Below the pieces are notes generated by a model. That model was not told where the DNA came from. It did no database searches and worked only from the letters and a program-made list of their open reading frames with translations. The position numbers and the translations under genes were made by a program. Below, piece by piece: positions 1-12,537 of a stretch of 64,000 bases of DNA. Source of the DNA: Pyropia haitanensis (Eukaryota > Rhodophyta > Bangiophyceae > Bangiales > Bangiaceae); NCBI GenBank assembly GCA_008729055.1, contig SDUX01000001.1:4711951-4775950 (forward strand), given 5' to 3'. Position 1 is the stretch's first letter. Every line of letters starts with the position of its first letter.

Positions 1-1799
1 GGAAAAAAATTGTACAAGAGAAAAAACTCTGCGGCAGGCACACAGGCGGGTCCGCCGGCAGCCGCCGAGCAGCCGAGCCAGAAGTGCGTCTCCATCCATG
101 GCTGGCGTAGACATGGCCGACGCGGTTGACGTGCAGATGATGGTGAGCTCACGTCCATTGCATTATGCGAGTCAGCCGCCTTCGCTGTCGTTTCTCACTC
201 CGCCGCCATTGCCGAGCAGCATTCCTTAGTCCTCTTTTTGGACGTCAGTCGAAGCTGCAGCAATGGTGGCGTCGGCCGCTGCCACGGCCGCACAGACGGC
301 AGCGGCGTGCTGCGAAAGTGAGTACGGACAAGTGGCGGACATTTTATCACAGAGACGGGAGACGGGGTGAGAGAAATAAGGGACGGGAAGGGCGGGGGAT
401 GGAGCCCGTGGGCGCATGTTAGAGCGTGCACTGCGCGGAGAGAAAGTCTGGCCACGAGATTCGTTCACACATCCGTACGGTAAACTTCGGCGGGTTATCC
501 AGGAGTTGGGCTGGATTACCCGACTCCTTTTTGATTCGCCAGGCAGCTAGGTTAAACGATTCAGAACTGTCCAACGGCGAGTCGTCTAGATCCTTCGCTG
601 TTGATCCGGCTGGATCCTGAAGCCCGTGGCACATTCTGGCAGGCTCTCCTGAATGCGACTGCCTGGTACTGTATGCTCTCCTTGGCTTTGGACAACCGAT
701 GGCCAATGCCTCCTGTCGGCCTTGAGGCAACGACATCGGCCTTGCCCGACCACATGATTACGTCAATGGTGAGCCATCCACTAGCGTCTCAACGGCTTCA
801 TCGCACTCCCGGGCTCCACCCGCCGCCACGCATCGACGACCTCACGACGCTGTCGACTGTCCCCCCGTGTGCTCTGTTGCCCCCCGCCTCACACCGCCGC
901 GTTTGAGCTCTTCTCCCCGTTGTCGCTTCGTCCCACCCCCCTTGACACCGTCGTCCCCGTCCCGCTCCTTACCTTCTTCCCCGCGACAAGCCGCGGAAAC
1001 GACCGCCTCTGTGTAGCGGTTCCCGCCTGCAGCCCCGCCCGGCGGATGCCCACCGCACAGACGCCCAGACTATCCTTGCTCGTCTCCGCCACCACGAAGG
1101 AACCGACCCGTACCGACCGTCACTAACCCCGCCTGCCCCTGAGGGGTGAGATAAAAAGCGTTGCTCGGGGGAAGAGGTTAGCACACAATATGGTTGATTT
1201 GGGTTCGTCGGCGGCAAGTGGCCACCGTCAGCCCCACTCAAATACCCTCTGGGCCGGCGATGGGTTGCCCCTCCGCCCGGCCCGCCCCCTCGTACCCCCT
1301 TGACCACCCGCCACCCCTCTCGAGACCACTAATTAATCTGGAGGCACCCCTATGTCAGAAGAATCTACCAATGCGAAGTGGCCCCCCCCTTGTCTTCCCC
1401 CTTCCCGGTTTCCTTTCGGAAAGGGATCCAATCTGAGGGAACCCGGAGGCTACTCTCGCCCCCCTGGTCGGGGCGCCCGATCCGGGCACCGGGGCGGGAT
1501 CCGCCTCCCCCCGCCGACGGGAGGGGTCGCGAATCGAGTCGGGACTCCCCCCCGCCCGACGCTCCGCCGGCCAACCGCCACATCCGCTTCACCGCCACAA
1601 AGGTAGTGTACCGCCTTGTGGCGCTGCATGGGGAGCGACTCCGTGCCCCAATGCTCTGTCTCGCCGTGCTGTCGACAAAGTGAAAAAAACGAATCAAGAT
1701 AAAACGCCAACACCAGGTAAAAATGGGAGTACGCAAAGAAGTGAAAATCAAAAGCGGAAGGCAAAAAACAGCGCAGCTCAACAGGAAGATCAAAATGCG
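1..1799. other. No recognisable gene
   Basis: I see no frame here with a recognisable domain. The sequence is mixed: C-rich stretches near 1240-1330 and 1380-1600, and an A-rich stretch near 1680-1850. It lies downstream (minus strand) of the hAT remnant and may be its decayed 3' part, but nothing in the translation proves that. Confidence 0.5.
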
Positions 1800-2484
1800 T
1801 GCCTCTCAGTACAATACGGAAGCCGTAAAAAAAACCGAGGACGGCGGACGGGGGGGATGCATCTGCTTCAAGAGAGGCCGACACACGCAACAGTAACTCC
1901 AAACAGGGGGAAAATGCCGTCAAGACTGCCTCAGTGGCACCATCGTTGATAGCGGTGGAGACAGCCGGTGGCACTAAAAAACCCTGGTGGTCGTGCCCGT
2001 TCGCCAAGAGCACCCGGCGCAGACAAGGAAAGTTGGAACGAAAGGTGCGGACATTCTGACTGAGTCCCACCCATCGAGTCTCACTGAAAGAAGCGAGCTG
2101 TCGAGTTTGGTGGCCCGCGGCCGCCTGCGTTGCACGGTCGCGTTGCAACGCTGCGCGCGCGCGTGTGCGGCGTCGAAAGAAAATTAATGGTGGTAACATC
2201 GGCGCGAAGAGAGGAAAGAACATATGGCTGGCGGCACAGGTCCTTACCAATAAGATTCGATGTATGCGCGAAGCAGCCATAGGACAGCAGCACCAAACCC
2301 TGGCTTTCCGCCAGCTTCCGCATGGAAACCATCACGGACGCGTTGTCCGTGCATATACCCTACAGGACGCGGCGGCACAACTCCTGCAAACGAGGGCGTT
2401 GCAGGCGTTTCTCCATCAGAGGACGATTTGTTTGATCGCTTAGCGGGGTAATGAAACCATTATAAGTATATTTCAGCAGTTAAA
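1800..2484 (-). pseudogene. hAT-type (DUF659-like) transposase remnant
   Basis: This is a broken fragment of a hAT-superfamily cut-and-paste transposase. Reading leftwards from about 2484, the frame gives GICTDNAS, the aspartate-containing TDNA motif, near 2359-2333. It then gives YGCFAHTSNLIGKDLC near 2280-2230, the GC-x-AH-x-x-NL-x-x-KD signature of hAT catalytic cores. After a frame change near 2185 in a TTAATTTTCTTTC stretch the next frame carries SETRWVG, the usual TRW motif before the insertion domain, and a helical stretch ending near 1880 (EAVLTAFSPCLELLLRVSAS). A TAG codon at 2360-2362 sits just before GICTDNAS. I found neither the BED finger nor the C-terminal dimerisation region. 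The family call rests on three ordered motifs. The copy appears dead through a frameshift, a stop and truncation. Confidence 0.7.
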
Positions 2485-3509
2485 CACGTGCTAGCCCGAG
2501 TGGATAACTAGTCGACAGGTGCAGTTCTCCAATCACTAGTGGCTGCGCAGTACTGCCAAACGCGTGGACGTGCGCGGGTCGAATTCATCCGAATGTCGGC
2601 GCTTGCACGCGCGTGCGGAGACCCGAAACCCCTCCATTGCGACGCCACTGGACCCGATTCATCGCACGGGGTCGCACAGGGGCTGGAAGCAAACCGCACG
2701 ACAGTTCCGGTGCGCGTTTTTATTTCCCTTCTAATGAGAATACTCTTGGGCACCTGCTCGACCTTGTCCATATCGTGGGTAGTCCTGCTCGACGTCAAGG
2801 GGCGCCTCGACGCACACGCCGTACACAATCTCGTGCGTGTTGTGTTGCAACGTCGCACGGACTGTGCGGTGACGAGTGCGATCCGCGGTCGCCAGCACCG
2901 TCTTCGGGACCGGTCCGAAGACAGATCAAGGGGAATGAGCGACTGTGTCGGCCAATGCAGTCCCCTCAGAGCTGCGCATCGATCACAGGAAGTCGGGCCC
3001 AGCGGACAGATCAGTACCCTCACTCCGTCCGGTTCTTCCGGTTTGACGGCATTCTGACAAACCGTGCAAGTATGATCTGTCAAACGCTCCTCATTCACAA
3101 TTCTTGCCGTGGCTGGTGGGCATTCACAGGTACAAGGACGTGACCCCCGTTCCCTTGCTCTCCTTGTCCAGAGGTTTCAAGGCTGACCACAGAGGCGCCA
3201 GTAACCCCGTCGCCAGCTCCATAACCGCTACGCACTTGCTACGATCTCCCATTGGTCCTTCAAGGGCTCGCCGCCAGGAAGCCGTCAGCAGGAGGGCCAG
3301 TGACCACATGGACAGCACCGCGCAATCCACCTGCACCCCGACAATTTCCTCGCACGCCACGATGAGGGTCGCTATCTTGATGTGTTCTCGGAGGTACAGC
3401 TACTACAAGCTGGCTCTTCCCGACACGTTGTACATGCCTTGCTTTGCAGTAGACTTCGCGCCGTCGCCGAGGTCCGCCAAAAAAAAAGTAGTTCAGCTTT
3501 TCAAGGATG
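2485..3509. other. No recognisable gene
   Basis: Open stretches exist on both strands, but none shows a motif I can name. One minus-strand stretch (3098-2508) has several cysteines without a clear zinc-binding spacing. It may be decayed 5' sequence of the hAT element. Confidence 0.4.
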
Positions 3510-4829
3510 TTACCCGGGCACCTGCAGCACGATGGACACGGTTCGAATGACAGAGTAGCCTCGTACGCCCCCGGCTCGGCGACGCACCAGGTTGAACGTC
3601 GTCGTCAACGGCGTTGGTAGGATGGGGGCGAACGCTCTTGATCGTGTTCCCGCACACGCTGGGAGACGACAGCGAAAGTCCGCTTCAAACTGGAAAGATA
3701 ACGGCGTAATAGCTCGGCACCATGAGCACCGCACTTTGACAAGACCCTCACCGAGGGAAGCTGCGTCCGTCCGCTGGAAAGACCACCGCGCCAGTACCAA
3801 ACAGACCAGCTTCCACTGCTGGCTGACGTAGTCAACTGTTCTGCACCTTCTTCGTTCTGCAGCGTGTGCCGAGAGGCTGAAAAAGCCCGAAGCGGCACAG
3901 GGCCACTAGAACGGGCATCTCGAATCGTCGGACCCGCCAGTCATACCCATGATGTGGGCCAGCATGGAGAAGTCTCCCACGATGCGCACCATTCGGGGGC
4001 CCGTCCAGTCGTAAATGCTTGCTTCGTCGGCCATGTCGACGCTCGAGCCGCCAGAGTCATGCCCGCCCCCGCCACCCGCTTCGGCCGTAGTCGCGCTCGA
4101 CGCACGGACACGAATTTCGTGACACGCCGTGACAGTCTCGGCCAGGAGAGCGTCCAGTCTAACACCCAGACATGAGTGCGTGTGATGCTCTCCCGCGAGA
4201 ATTTAGATGACTGGCACCATAGCCGTTCGTCATTGGAAGAGCCACGATGCGGACAGCAGCAACTAAAAGAAAGTGATGGCGCTACGCCGCAACGGGCCAC
4301 CGTCGGACCCCATTGACCAGGCGGCCTTGCCGTTGTCAACGTCATCGACCGTACACTGCATCGTACGACGCGCAATGGCAGCTTGCACGGCCGAGACAAT
4401 GTCGAACTCTACTGCGAGAATGATCTCCGGGTCGGAGCCGTCCAAGTTCTCCAGCGTTGAACTGCGCAGGAAACGCAACTCGTCCAAAGCCAAACGAGAC
4501 CCTGCGTCCTCCACAAAGCATACCGCCGCTGTGTCTCCCAGCGGAGAGTCGATCGTGAACGGGTCACAGGGCTCTCCATCCAGGTTTTTGAAGGCCGCCG
4601 GCGACGCTCCCCCGCCTTCCGTGCCGGCTTCCGCGGGGCATCCGATGCTGCCGTTTGTCGGTACAGCAGCGTCGTTCTCTCGGCCTGACCGCTTGTCACG
4701 GCTGTTTAGATTTTGCACAATCAACCGTGAGAACTCCGTGAGAAGTCGCTCCATTGACCGCCCGCGGCCGACTCGACCGCGACCGCGCGTGCACCACCCG
4801 TCCTGAGAGGCGTGTGCACCTCCAAGCAT
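3510..4829 (-). pseudogene. Decayed coding sequence, family not recognised
   Basis: One minus-strand frame from 4829 to 3510 reads like former protein. The first part (4829-4263) is open for 188 codons with balanced composition, for example SDPEIILAVEFDIVSAVQAA. The same frame then meets stops at 4263-4265 (TAG), near 4232 (TGA) and near 4205 (TAA). It continues with a protein-like stretch ending RMVRIVGDFSMLAHIMGM and SRCPF before TAG at 3906-3908. A final open part to 3510 has a C-x-x-C pair. The arrangement GD-x(3)-L-x(2)-IMGM followed by Cys-Pro is reminiscent of domains seen in some eukaryotic transposon proteins, but I cannot name the family. The TTTCTTTTAG just before 4263 also looks like a splice acceptor, so part of the interruption could be an intron. 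Confidence 0.35.
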
Positions 4830-5422
4830 CTCGCCCGCGCTTCACGGAGCAGCCAAAGCCAACATCAGTGGGAACTGGCGACGCCGATGGTGCTCGCACC
4901 GGCGTGATGGAGAATGCAGGCGCCCACCCCGGCGTCAGCCTGGAGCTGCCCTTTCCATGAACAGACTTTTCTTCCCTAGAGAGCCCTGTCTCCTCGACTC
5001 GTGAGACAAGAGCAGGAAGCGCGGCACGGCAGATGCTACTTGCACAAAGAGAGGGAGTCCCTGATAGGACGGGAAGAGAGCGGAGAAGCCACCAAGCCAG
5101 AGGGAAAGTGCACGCACGGCCCAAGAGAGCAATCCCGGCCAGTTGGACAGCGTGAGTGGGAGTTCTTACGCCTCTTCTCACGTTGTGACTAAATCAGGAA
5201 AATAGTCACAACGTGAGATCTCTGTGAGAACGTGAGATGTATCCGCCTGTGTATCCGTGTCCTTACAGCGGCGCTATCCGGCGGAACTTGTCACAAAGAT
5301 CTCACAAACCGTTCTCACGTGCAAAAACTCTCTACTCTTCCACCGGCGTGGCGGGTGGTGGCGCGACTGGGACGCGGATCATTTGTATCGTGCAGCGCGG
5401 ACGGGCGGGCAAAGCACGAACC
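4830..5422. other. Intergenic, contains an inverted repeat
   Basis: No gene recognised. The stretch holds the perfect hairpin at 5176-5218 and further short copies of GTGAGAACG (5224) and its complement (5311), so it may be the edge of a small element. Confidence 0.4.
5176..5218. repeat. Perfect 16-bp inverted repeat
   Basis: TCTCACGTTGTGACTA at 5176-5191 is repeated exactly in reverse complement at 5203-5218, with an 11-nt spacer. No gene end is recognised beside it, so it may be the tip of a foldback element rather than a terminator. Confidence 0.8.
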
Positions 5423-7493
5423 CAGGTAATCGTAGGTTTGACAGGGTACAGGGGATCCTGTCAAACCCTGGTCAAGGTTGCAAGGCGTCAGATAGAGGTG
5501 GGTAATATAAAATAATAGGGGGAATGGGGATATTATACCCTGGAACTTAAATACACCAGGCTGATGAAATGCTGTCTGCGAGAGGTTCCTATCAGATAGG
5601 ATGCTGCCTGAAAAAAAAGGCCCGTCTACAGTCTGCAGGGGATTGCTCGTGCCATGCCAACCCATCCGCAGCATGGCGGCATGGCCTTCCTCGCCGTTGC
5701 TCCCCCTATACCGGCGCCGCAGACTGAGTGGAGACGGGCGGGTAGGGAGGGGCGAGGGACCAGGGCGAAAGCGGGGGGGGGGGGGGATGCGGCCACCAGC
5801 ACAGGCAGCAACCCCCACAAATGCAATACCTGCAGCCGCCCCGCACCGCCACCCCCACGCCCGCTACAGTCACCGCCCCGCGCCTCCACGGGAGTAGGAA
5901 CAGTAGAAGGGGGGGAGTGGGGAGGAGGCACTCGCGCCGACCGAGGCGGGGAGGCGGGTGTTGCTGGTGGCGGGGGGGGGCGTGATCGCAACGGCGGCGA
6001 TGGCGGAGGTGGTCAGCCCACCCACAGAAGTAGAGAGGGGTGTGTAGTGTAGATACGGGGGGGGGATGCAGAAGGGGCGGCAAAGTGACCGCGCTCGCGG
6101 GTGGTAGCGGCCGTAGCAGTGTGAGCGGCGGAGGCAGGTAGTGCCGGCGGTGGCCGCGGCGGTGTTGGCGAGTGGTGCCGGCGTTGGTGGCGTATCGGTG
6201 ATATCAGGGTGGGGGGAACGGCCGCACACCTCGCCACCAGTCAACCGTCTTGAGGGAGACAGAGGGCGAAAGCGAGGTCGCCGCACCGGCACCAGGGGGC
6301 GGGGATGAAGGACACGGCAGCAAGCGGCCGCGGCAGCAGTGGCGCGAGAGGTCGTGGAGGGGGGTGCCGCGCGAACGTGTGAGAGGGGGAGCAAGGGGGG
6401 TGGGTGAGTTGCGTGGTGAAGGGGGGCAGTGGCGGCGGCTGTGGGGGGGGCCAGTGCGGCGCACCCGATCCAGCCGTCTCCTGCACAGCCGCCTTCGCGC
6501 CCGCTTCAGAAACCGCACGGCAACGCCGGCCCCACAACCGCTCCAACCGCCACCGCGCATCCAGCCAGCTCTGCACGTCGTGCAGCACCAGTCCCACTGA
6601 AACAGCCGCTCCAACCGCCCCCCACACGACCGCCCCCACCAAAAGATTTGGCGTGGGCGGACGCATGGCGGAGAGAGGGGGCGGCCAAGGGGGGGCAGCG
6701 GGGGCGTCCGGTGCATCCACGGGAACCGGCAGTCACGCCTCCGCGCCCCGAGCAAAGCAGCAAATGCAGCCGTCCCGCACCGGCACCCCCGTGTCTGCTC
6801 CAGCCGACCCGATGCACAGCCGCCCGCGCATCCCCGCCAGCCGCGCCTCCGCACAGCCAACCCAGCGTCCGCCCCGGCCACCCCCCCGCACCGCCACACC
6901 GGTGCCCATACCAGCCGCCGCCACGCGACACGGTCCCCGCCGTCGGCCTGGCCGAGGGCGGCGCGCGGCGGGGGTGGCGGGGGCGGTGCGGGGCGAGGGG
7001 GATGCCGCTTTTGGCGCCGTTGACTGCGTGAAGGTCGGTGGGCAAGGAGGGCCGAGGGAAAAGGAAGGGGGCGGGGGGGAGGGGGAGGACGCAGCCGCCG
7101 GCAACGGCGGCTGCGTCTCCGCGCCCCATCCCAGCAGTACCTGCAGCCGCAGCGCCACCCCCGCGCCCGCCCCAGCCGCCCACCCGCGCCGCCACATCCC
7201 CGCCCCCGCCAGCACCCGTCCCAATCTTCAGAAATATTCGAAGACTGTAGCCCCCCTACGATGTTCTTAGGTCATAGGATGGATAGAATGGACGGCTTCC
7301 CATCGCGGCTACCCATGACAGACGGGCGCCCCTATCTCGGATCATGGACTGGGTCAAATTCCAACTCCCGGGAATGTAACGCCCCCCGGGGCGGGGGCGA
7401 ATGCGTCGCCCAGGAGGCTGTTGCGAGCCAATCAGATCCGTCCGTCAAGGTTGGAGGCCCCAACCTTGACGGCGTCAAACCTACGATTACCTG
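5423..7493. mobile_element. Non-autonomous DNA element with 20-bp terminal inverted repeats
   Basis: CAGGTAATCGTAGGTTTGAC at 5423-5442 is matched exactly in inverse orientation at 7474-7493, enclosing 2071 bp. Immediately inside both ends the motif GTCAAGGTTG recurs (about 5470 and 7443), and the right copy forms a hairpin with CAACCTTGAC. The similarity stops at the outer edges, so these look like true termini. I could not identify a target-site duplication. The interior is GC-rich low-complexity sequence with short repeats such as TGCAGCCG followed by CGCACCG (about 5830, 6767, 7140). It has no transposase, so it would depend on an enzyme encoded elsewhere. Confidence 0.6.
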
Positions 7494-9683
7494 TCTTGAA
7501 AGCACACGCAGTCCTCTCCCCGATCGGGCGGCCATCCACCAAAAGGAGCGTAACTCCCATTTGTTCAGATGAAGGATGCATTTTTACTCACTCACTGCTG
7601 TGTTGGAGAACTTGTCGTGGAATTACAATTGTTTCAGAGGTTTGACGCGGAAATATGGCCAGTCAGGCGCCGGGGCGCCAGGGCGCCGGGCACACAAGGG
7701 GCGAATCGAAGGGAGTAGGACGCTCGGGTCGCATCCTACGCCCGCCAGCTGACGCTGATGTGGGCGGGCGGAGGCGGGAACGAGGCAAGCGGCGGCGGCG
7801 ACGCCCCCCTGGTGGCGCCGTGTAGCTGCAGGCGCGCAGGCCAGCGCCCGGCGGCGGCGGCGGGGGCGCCGGCGGTTGCGGCATCCTTGCCCCCACTCCC
7901 CCCGTGGCATACTCGCTGGTGCATTTGCTGGTGCGACCCTCCACCCCCTCGCCTGCCGAGCTCCTTCTCCCTCTCCTCCCCCTTCCCAGCGTGATGCGGC
8001 GGCCCCGTTCTGACCGCTGCCCAGATGCACGTCGACTCAGCCTCCGCAGCCCCCATCGGGGCCGATGTGGACTGGCGTTTCTTCGACGGACCTGAATGGC
8101 CAGCGGCATCTGGCAATAGTGCGGGGCGTCATTGCCAAGTTGCGACTTTCTCGAACAGCACTCGAGTTGAGCCATTGAGTCAATTGGTGGATTGTCTGTT
8201 GTGGATGTGTCCTGAACGTGCAGCCAACAATGGCGGACCCATCTTCTGAAATGGTGAAACGAGGAGACACGTGGTGCTACGTGCAGCACGCTGAGTGGAT
8301 CCGCCAAGTGGCGGAGCCCGTGACGTAAACGCGAGCACCGGACTTACCCAGAAACAGGGGCAACAAGAGCCCCTCAGATATAGCTCTTTACGTTTGCCAT
8401 TGTGTCGACTGTTGGCTCACCGCGCTACACAGCGAGGCGCCCGAGGAAGGGCGAGCCGAAACGGACGGGACGCCAGCTGAAATGAGCAGAGCACCCTCGG
8501 ATCATGCCCAATGCTACAGCGAGCGTTGGCGACCGTCTTTGACTGTCGGGCGATCATGGAAGGATCAATGGTCCAATTGCGTCTCGTTTAGACAGATAAC
8601 CTCGGATTGGGGGGAAAGCGGCAGGTCGATCGACGACATGTACATTGTGAATTCAGACGGATGGCTGCCTCGGCGCGCTGCCGCGAGACGTTCTTGGCCA
8701 CGGACGTATTCTGCAGCCAATAGGCTGTGAGAGTTCCTGGAGATGCGGCGAGATGGACCGAGGCACGGCGAGATCCGTTGCTCACAGCTGCCGGTGTACG
8801 CGGACGCGTGACGCAGTCGACGCGTGCCGCCCCTCCCTGGTATCGGGCGCAAGCGCAGGGCCGGCGGCCATTGGCCCGCCGAGCCGTGACGCAGCCGCCG
8901 CGTGGCGCTCTGGGACTGCTTTTTCTGTGGTATGGAGAGGGGAAGAGCGAGTGTGCCGGTAAATTTTAATCAGCTGAGCCTTCCCCGAGTCGTGTGGACT
9001 GGACGCCCCTGACACATCCGGGTGTCCGCGGCGTGTCAGCTTTCTCCACCATTGCTGCCGGGGGTAGTGTGGGTGGACAGTGCACCTGGGGCGCAGTGTC
9101 GTGGAAGGGTCAGCTGGGTGTCTGGTTGTTGTGGGTCAACAGCTTGGCCGTTGCGGGTCACCCCAATGGCAGATGTCTCCTGTGGGCTCTACGAGCGACA
9201 CGAATTGATGTGACGGAACGAGGCGGGAGGGGTGCAGGGGGGTTGTTGGGGGCCAAGCCTGGGTCGGTGCAATGGATGGGAGGAGGGGGGGAGTGCTTGT
9301 GGGAGATATGCTGGTCATCTGCACGACACGTGTGGATTGGGGCGCCCTGCACAAGGGCTGCGCCCGTTCGCAACGATACTTGACCGCGCGCCCCGGGATG
9401 GGATAATGTTCCAGTAGACGCGATCCCACGCTGTGGAATTCGATTGGAGAGTCAGGAGATGGGGAAGCGGGAGGGTGGGGGGAGGAAAACCGTAATAATC
9501 GGGCTGTCTGCGCTGAGGAGGCGTGGCCTCTGGAGAGGCGTTGCCGGAGGCGTGGCCCCAGGGGGTGGCTCTCGCTTTCCTGGATGAGAATTTTCAGCCT
9601 GCCGGCGGCCAGCCGTCAGACGCGGCTCTCCCCCTCTCCTCAGCCGCTCCCCATTCTGTCCAAATCCTCCCCCCAAGCCACCC
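7494..9683. other. No recognisable gene
   Basis: Several open frames of 60-200 codons occur on both strands, but all are compositionally driven (Pro, Arg, Gly) and none has a motif I recognise. The stretch separates the 5.4-7.5 kb element from Harbinger module A and may include that module's left terminus. Confidence 0.4.
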
Positions 9684-12275
9684 TTGACCCGAGAGCGCGC
9701 GGGAGCGGTTCGGCGCGGTGGGGGGTGTGGATTTGGGTTTGCGTACGTGCCAGCAATGGCCCCTCTGCTACCGGCCGTGGGGTCGCTTGGAGGGTGTCCA
9801 CCGACGTGCCCGTTTGGCCCGTCCTGCCCCCACGGTGGCGGCGGGGAGGGCGTCTGCATCCCGCCCGCCGACCTGCGCCCTGCCGCCAACGTCACGACCA
9901 ACACCAACGGCGCCTCCGTCTCCGAGGCCCTCTCTGTACCTCCCCCCCCACCAAGCCTTGACCATCCCGGGGAGTCCTCCATGATCGTACCTACACCCGT
10001 CTCCCCCTGCCCTGGCCCATATGAGCGGCAAGCGCAGCCGGGAGGCCCGGTCCCCGTCTCCCGGCCGACGCCAATGTCCGTTGTTTTGCCTGTGTGCGTC
10101 CGCCGCGCCCCCGCCACCGTCCCGCGAGCTGCTGGAGCGCGAAGCGGCTCGAGGTTGAGCCGCGGCGGCGGCGGCGGTGTCCTGGGCGCAGACGGGGGTG
10201 CTGCCACGGACGGTGGGAAGCCCTCACTTTCTGCTGGAGGGGCGCGGGACCTGGCGCCCCGAGCCCTCTCGCTGGCGTATGGCAGACGCGGACTGCCCTC
10301 CCCGGGAGTCGTCGCCGCCGCCGAGGCGGACGCCGCTTTTCACACAACCCACCCGTCACGTCGACTGGGCCGACCGTCCGGGGCCCCAGCAGCTGCGGCT
10401 GAACCAAGCCCGCGACGACCGCCGGGAGCTCGGCCCGCTGCCCCCGCCCCCTTACCGCGACGATCCGCGCGGGCCTCCTCTGCAGAAAACCAGCCGCCAG
10501 CAAGACGGGTGCCGTGGGCCGCCTCCGCAGACCCGCCAGCAGGAGGGGTACTGCGGGGCGGCCCCGCCCCCGCCCCCGCCATCGGGCTGCCGCGACGACT
10601 ACCACGCCGCCCCCCCCCCCGGCCGCCACGCCAGGAGGACCGCCGCTACCACTCGTACACGGGGGGGGGGGGGGAGGGGGGGGGACGTCGCCGCAGTAGC
10701 GTACCCGCCTGCCAAGAAAGACAAGGGGATGGGGGCCAATCTGCGATGATTGAGGAGGAGAATGTGGCGCTGGCGCATGCGGGCGCCCTCGTCTCCCAAG
10801 ACCCAATCCGGGGGGCGGACCAGAGCCGGCCGGAGTACGCCCAGCGCCTGGTGGCGGAGTGGCGCAAGAACCTGCAGGCTGCAGAGAAGGTGCCGCAGCG
10901 CCAGCGGCGTCTGGAGCGGGAGGACGTGGCCGTCATGCAGCAGTGGAGGAATGTGTCCAAGGAGACGTTGATTGTTGCCATGCACTACCGTACTGTTGAG
11001 AAGATAGAGCTGACCGGCAACCTGACAGAAAAGGACCTGATAAGCGCGGCGGTGGGGACCTATTGCGGTGCGGGCGTGAACGAGGCCATCCGCGAGGACC
11101 GTGAAGAGGACAAGCAGAATGGGGAAGAGGCACAAGCGCTAGTCCAAGACGGCCAGCTGCGAGTATGTGGGGACCTGGCGCAACCTGTGGCACACCGACA
11201 AATTCAGTGGGGCGGCGGCCGACTCGGGGCTGTTGGCCAAGAAACGGAGCAAAGCCAAACATCTTGAGCAGCGTGATCCCGTCGGCGGGGTCCAGGCAAC
11301 GACGATGCAGACGGGGTGCTGACCGAGTCGGACGAGGACGGTGCGGCAGGGGCCGGGGGGGCTGGGGGCGCGGGCACGCTGGTGGGCTTCCAGCCGCGGC
11401 CGGTTACGACGCGGACGGCCAAGAAGATGCGCAGGGAGGTGATTGACATGGACCGCATGGACAAGAAGATTGAGCACACCAGTACGGCGGCCGTGGAGAA
11501 GCTGGCCGTGCCGTCGCAAGACCGCAACGACATGGCCTTCATGGCGCAGGCCGAGATGCGCCGCACGCGTTATGCTGAGATGTACCGCGAGCCAAAGGCG
11601 CTGGAGGTGCTCAAGCGCCGCGGCATCTCGCTTGACGGGGTGCGGGTGGCGGGGGGAGCAAGGACTGAATCTGAAGGAGGGGCGGCGTCAGCGGGGGGTG
11701 CGGTGATGGCGGCGTCTGGCGGGGGGGGGGCGGGGGTCAGCCCGGCGGGGTCGGCGGCGGGAGCAGACGTCATGAGGGTGCCACGGGGAAGGGAGAGCCG
11801 CCGCGTACCCGTACGCTCGCTGCCGCCCACGCCGTCACGCACCCCGTCTCCTCCTGTCCCGCCTCCGCCCGAGACGCCGCCGGTCTACAACCTGGAGGAG
11901 CCGGCCATCCACGAGATGGAGGAGGTCGGCATCGAGTCGGTGCCCTCCCGATTACCCACACCCGGCGCGAGGGGCATTGCTGGCGTGCTGGCCATTGCAG
12001 CCGCCCTGCCGACGCCACCACCCGTCACCGCCGCAGAGCGGCGCCACCGCGCAGCGGCGGCCTCTCGCGATCGGCTGCGAGCCGCGGCCGCCGCGCGAGC
12101 GCAGGCAACCAAGAACGGGAAAGCTGGCGGGGCCTTGCGCTCGCGCGTGTCCACCACCATTGCATTGGACGAAGACATGTCGTCCTCCGGCGACGGGGAG
12201 GAGTCGTGCACATCATCCTGCGAGTCAGGCACGAGCTCTGGCTCCTCCACCACCACCCGCTCTGCCACTGTGTGA
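9684..12275 (+). pseudogene. Harbinger ORF1 (trihelix/Myb-like DNA-binding accessory protein), frameshifted
   Basis: The likely conserved start is the ATG at 10746 (MIEEENVALAHAGALVSQDP). The upstream open frame back to 9684 is Pro/Gly/Arg-rich and may be non-coding. The protein resembles the accessory DNA-binding protein of Harbinger elements. It shares an ordered set of motifs with the module C protein: a helical EEN-x-ALAHA start, a Trp-containing helix near 10860, then ELTGNLTEKDLISAAVGTY and EAIRED near 11090. After a G4 run at 11121-11124 the matching continuation is in another frame (CEYVGTWRNLWHTDKFSGAA; compare YVPCWKVLRHFDKWSGAA in module C). It meets TAG at 11140-11142 and returns to the first frame near a second G4 run (11287-11290). 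The last part (11316-12275) ends in an acidic Ser-rich tail and TGA. Such proteins bind element ends and recruit the nuclease. Confidence 0.55.
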
Positions 12276-12495
12276 CACTTTACTTCTTCTGGACCTGCCC
12301 ACCTGTATTGCTTCTGCGCCTGCTGTTTCTTTCTTGCTTTGTCTTTTTTTTTTTTGCTGCCTCCCTCCTGCATGCCCCGAGGCTGCCCGTGTACCTGGAG
12401 CTTTGTGCTGTGGACCTGGACCTGGCGGAGCTGGACCGGACCGAATGCTGTATCCTGCTCGACCGACTGCTGTATCCTGCTTGCTCTCTTTCTGG

Positions 12496-12537
12496 CCAAA
12501 GGTTTTTTTTTCCCCGTTGGGCAGGGTTTTTTTTTCC
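12496..12537 (+). promoter_or_regulatory. T-tract 3' motif, downstream of module A ORF1
   Basis: CAAAGG, nine T, CCCCGTTGGGCAGGG, nine T, CC. It lies about 220 nt after the ORF1 stop in sense orientation and matches motifs after the other three module A and C genes. A 3'-end or transport signal is my inference; no function is shown by the sequence. Confidence 0.5.
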
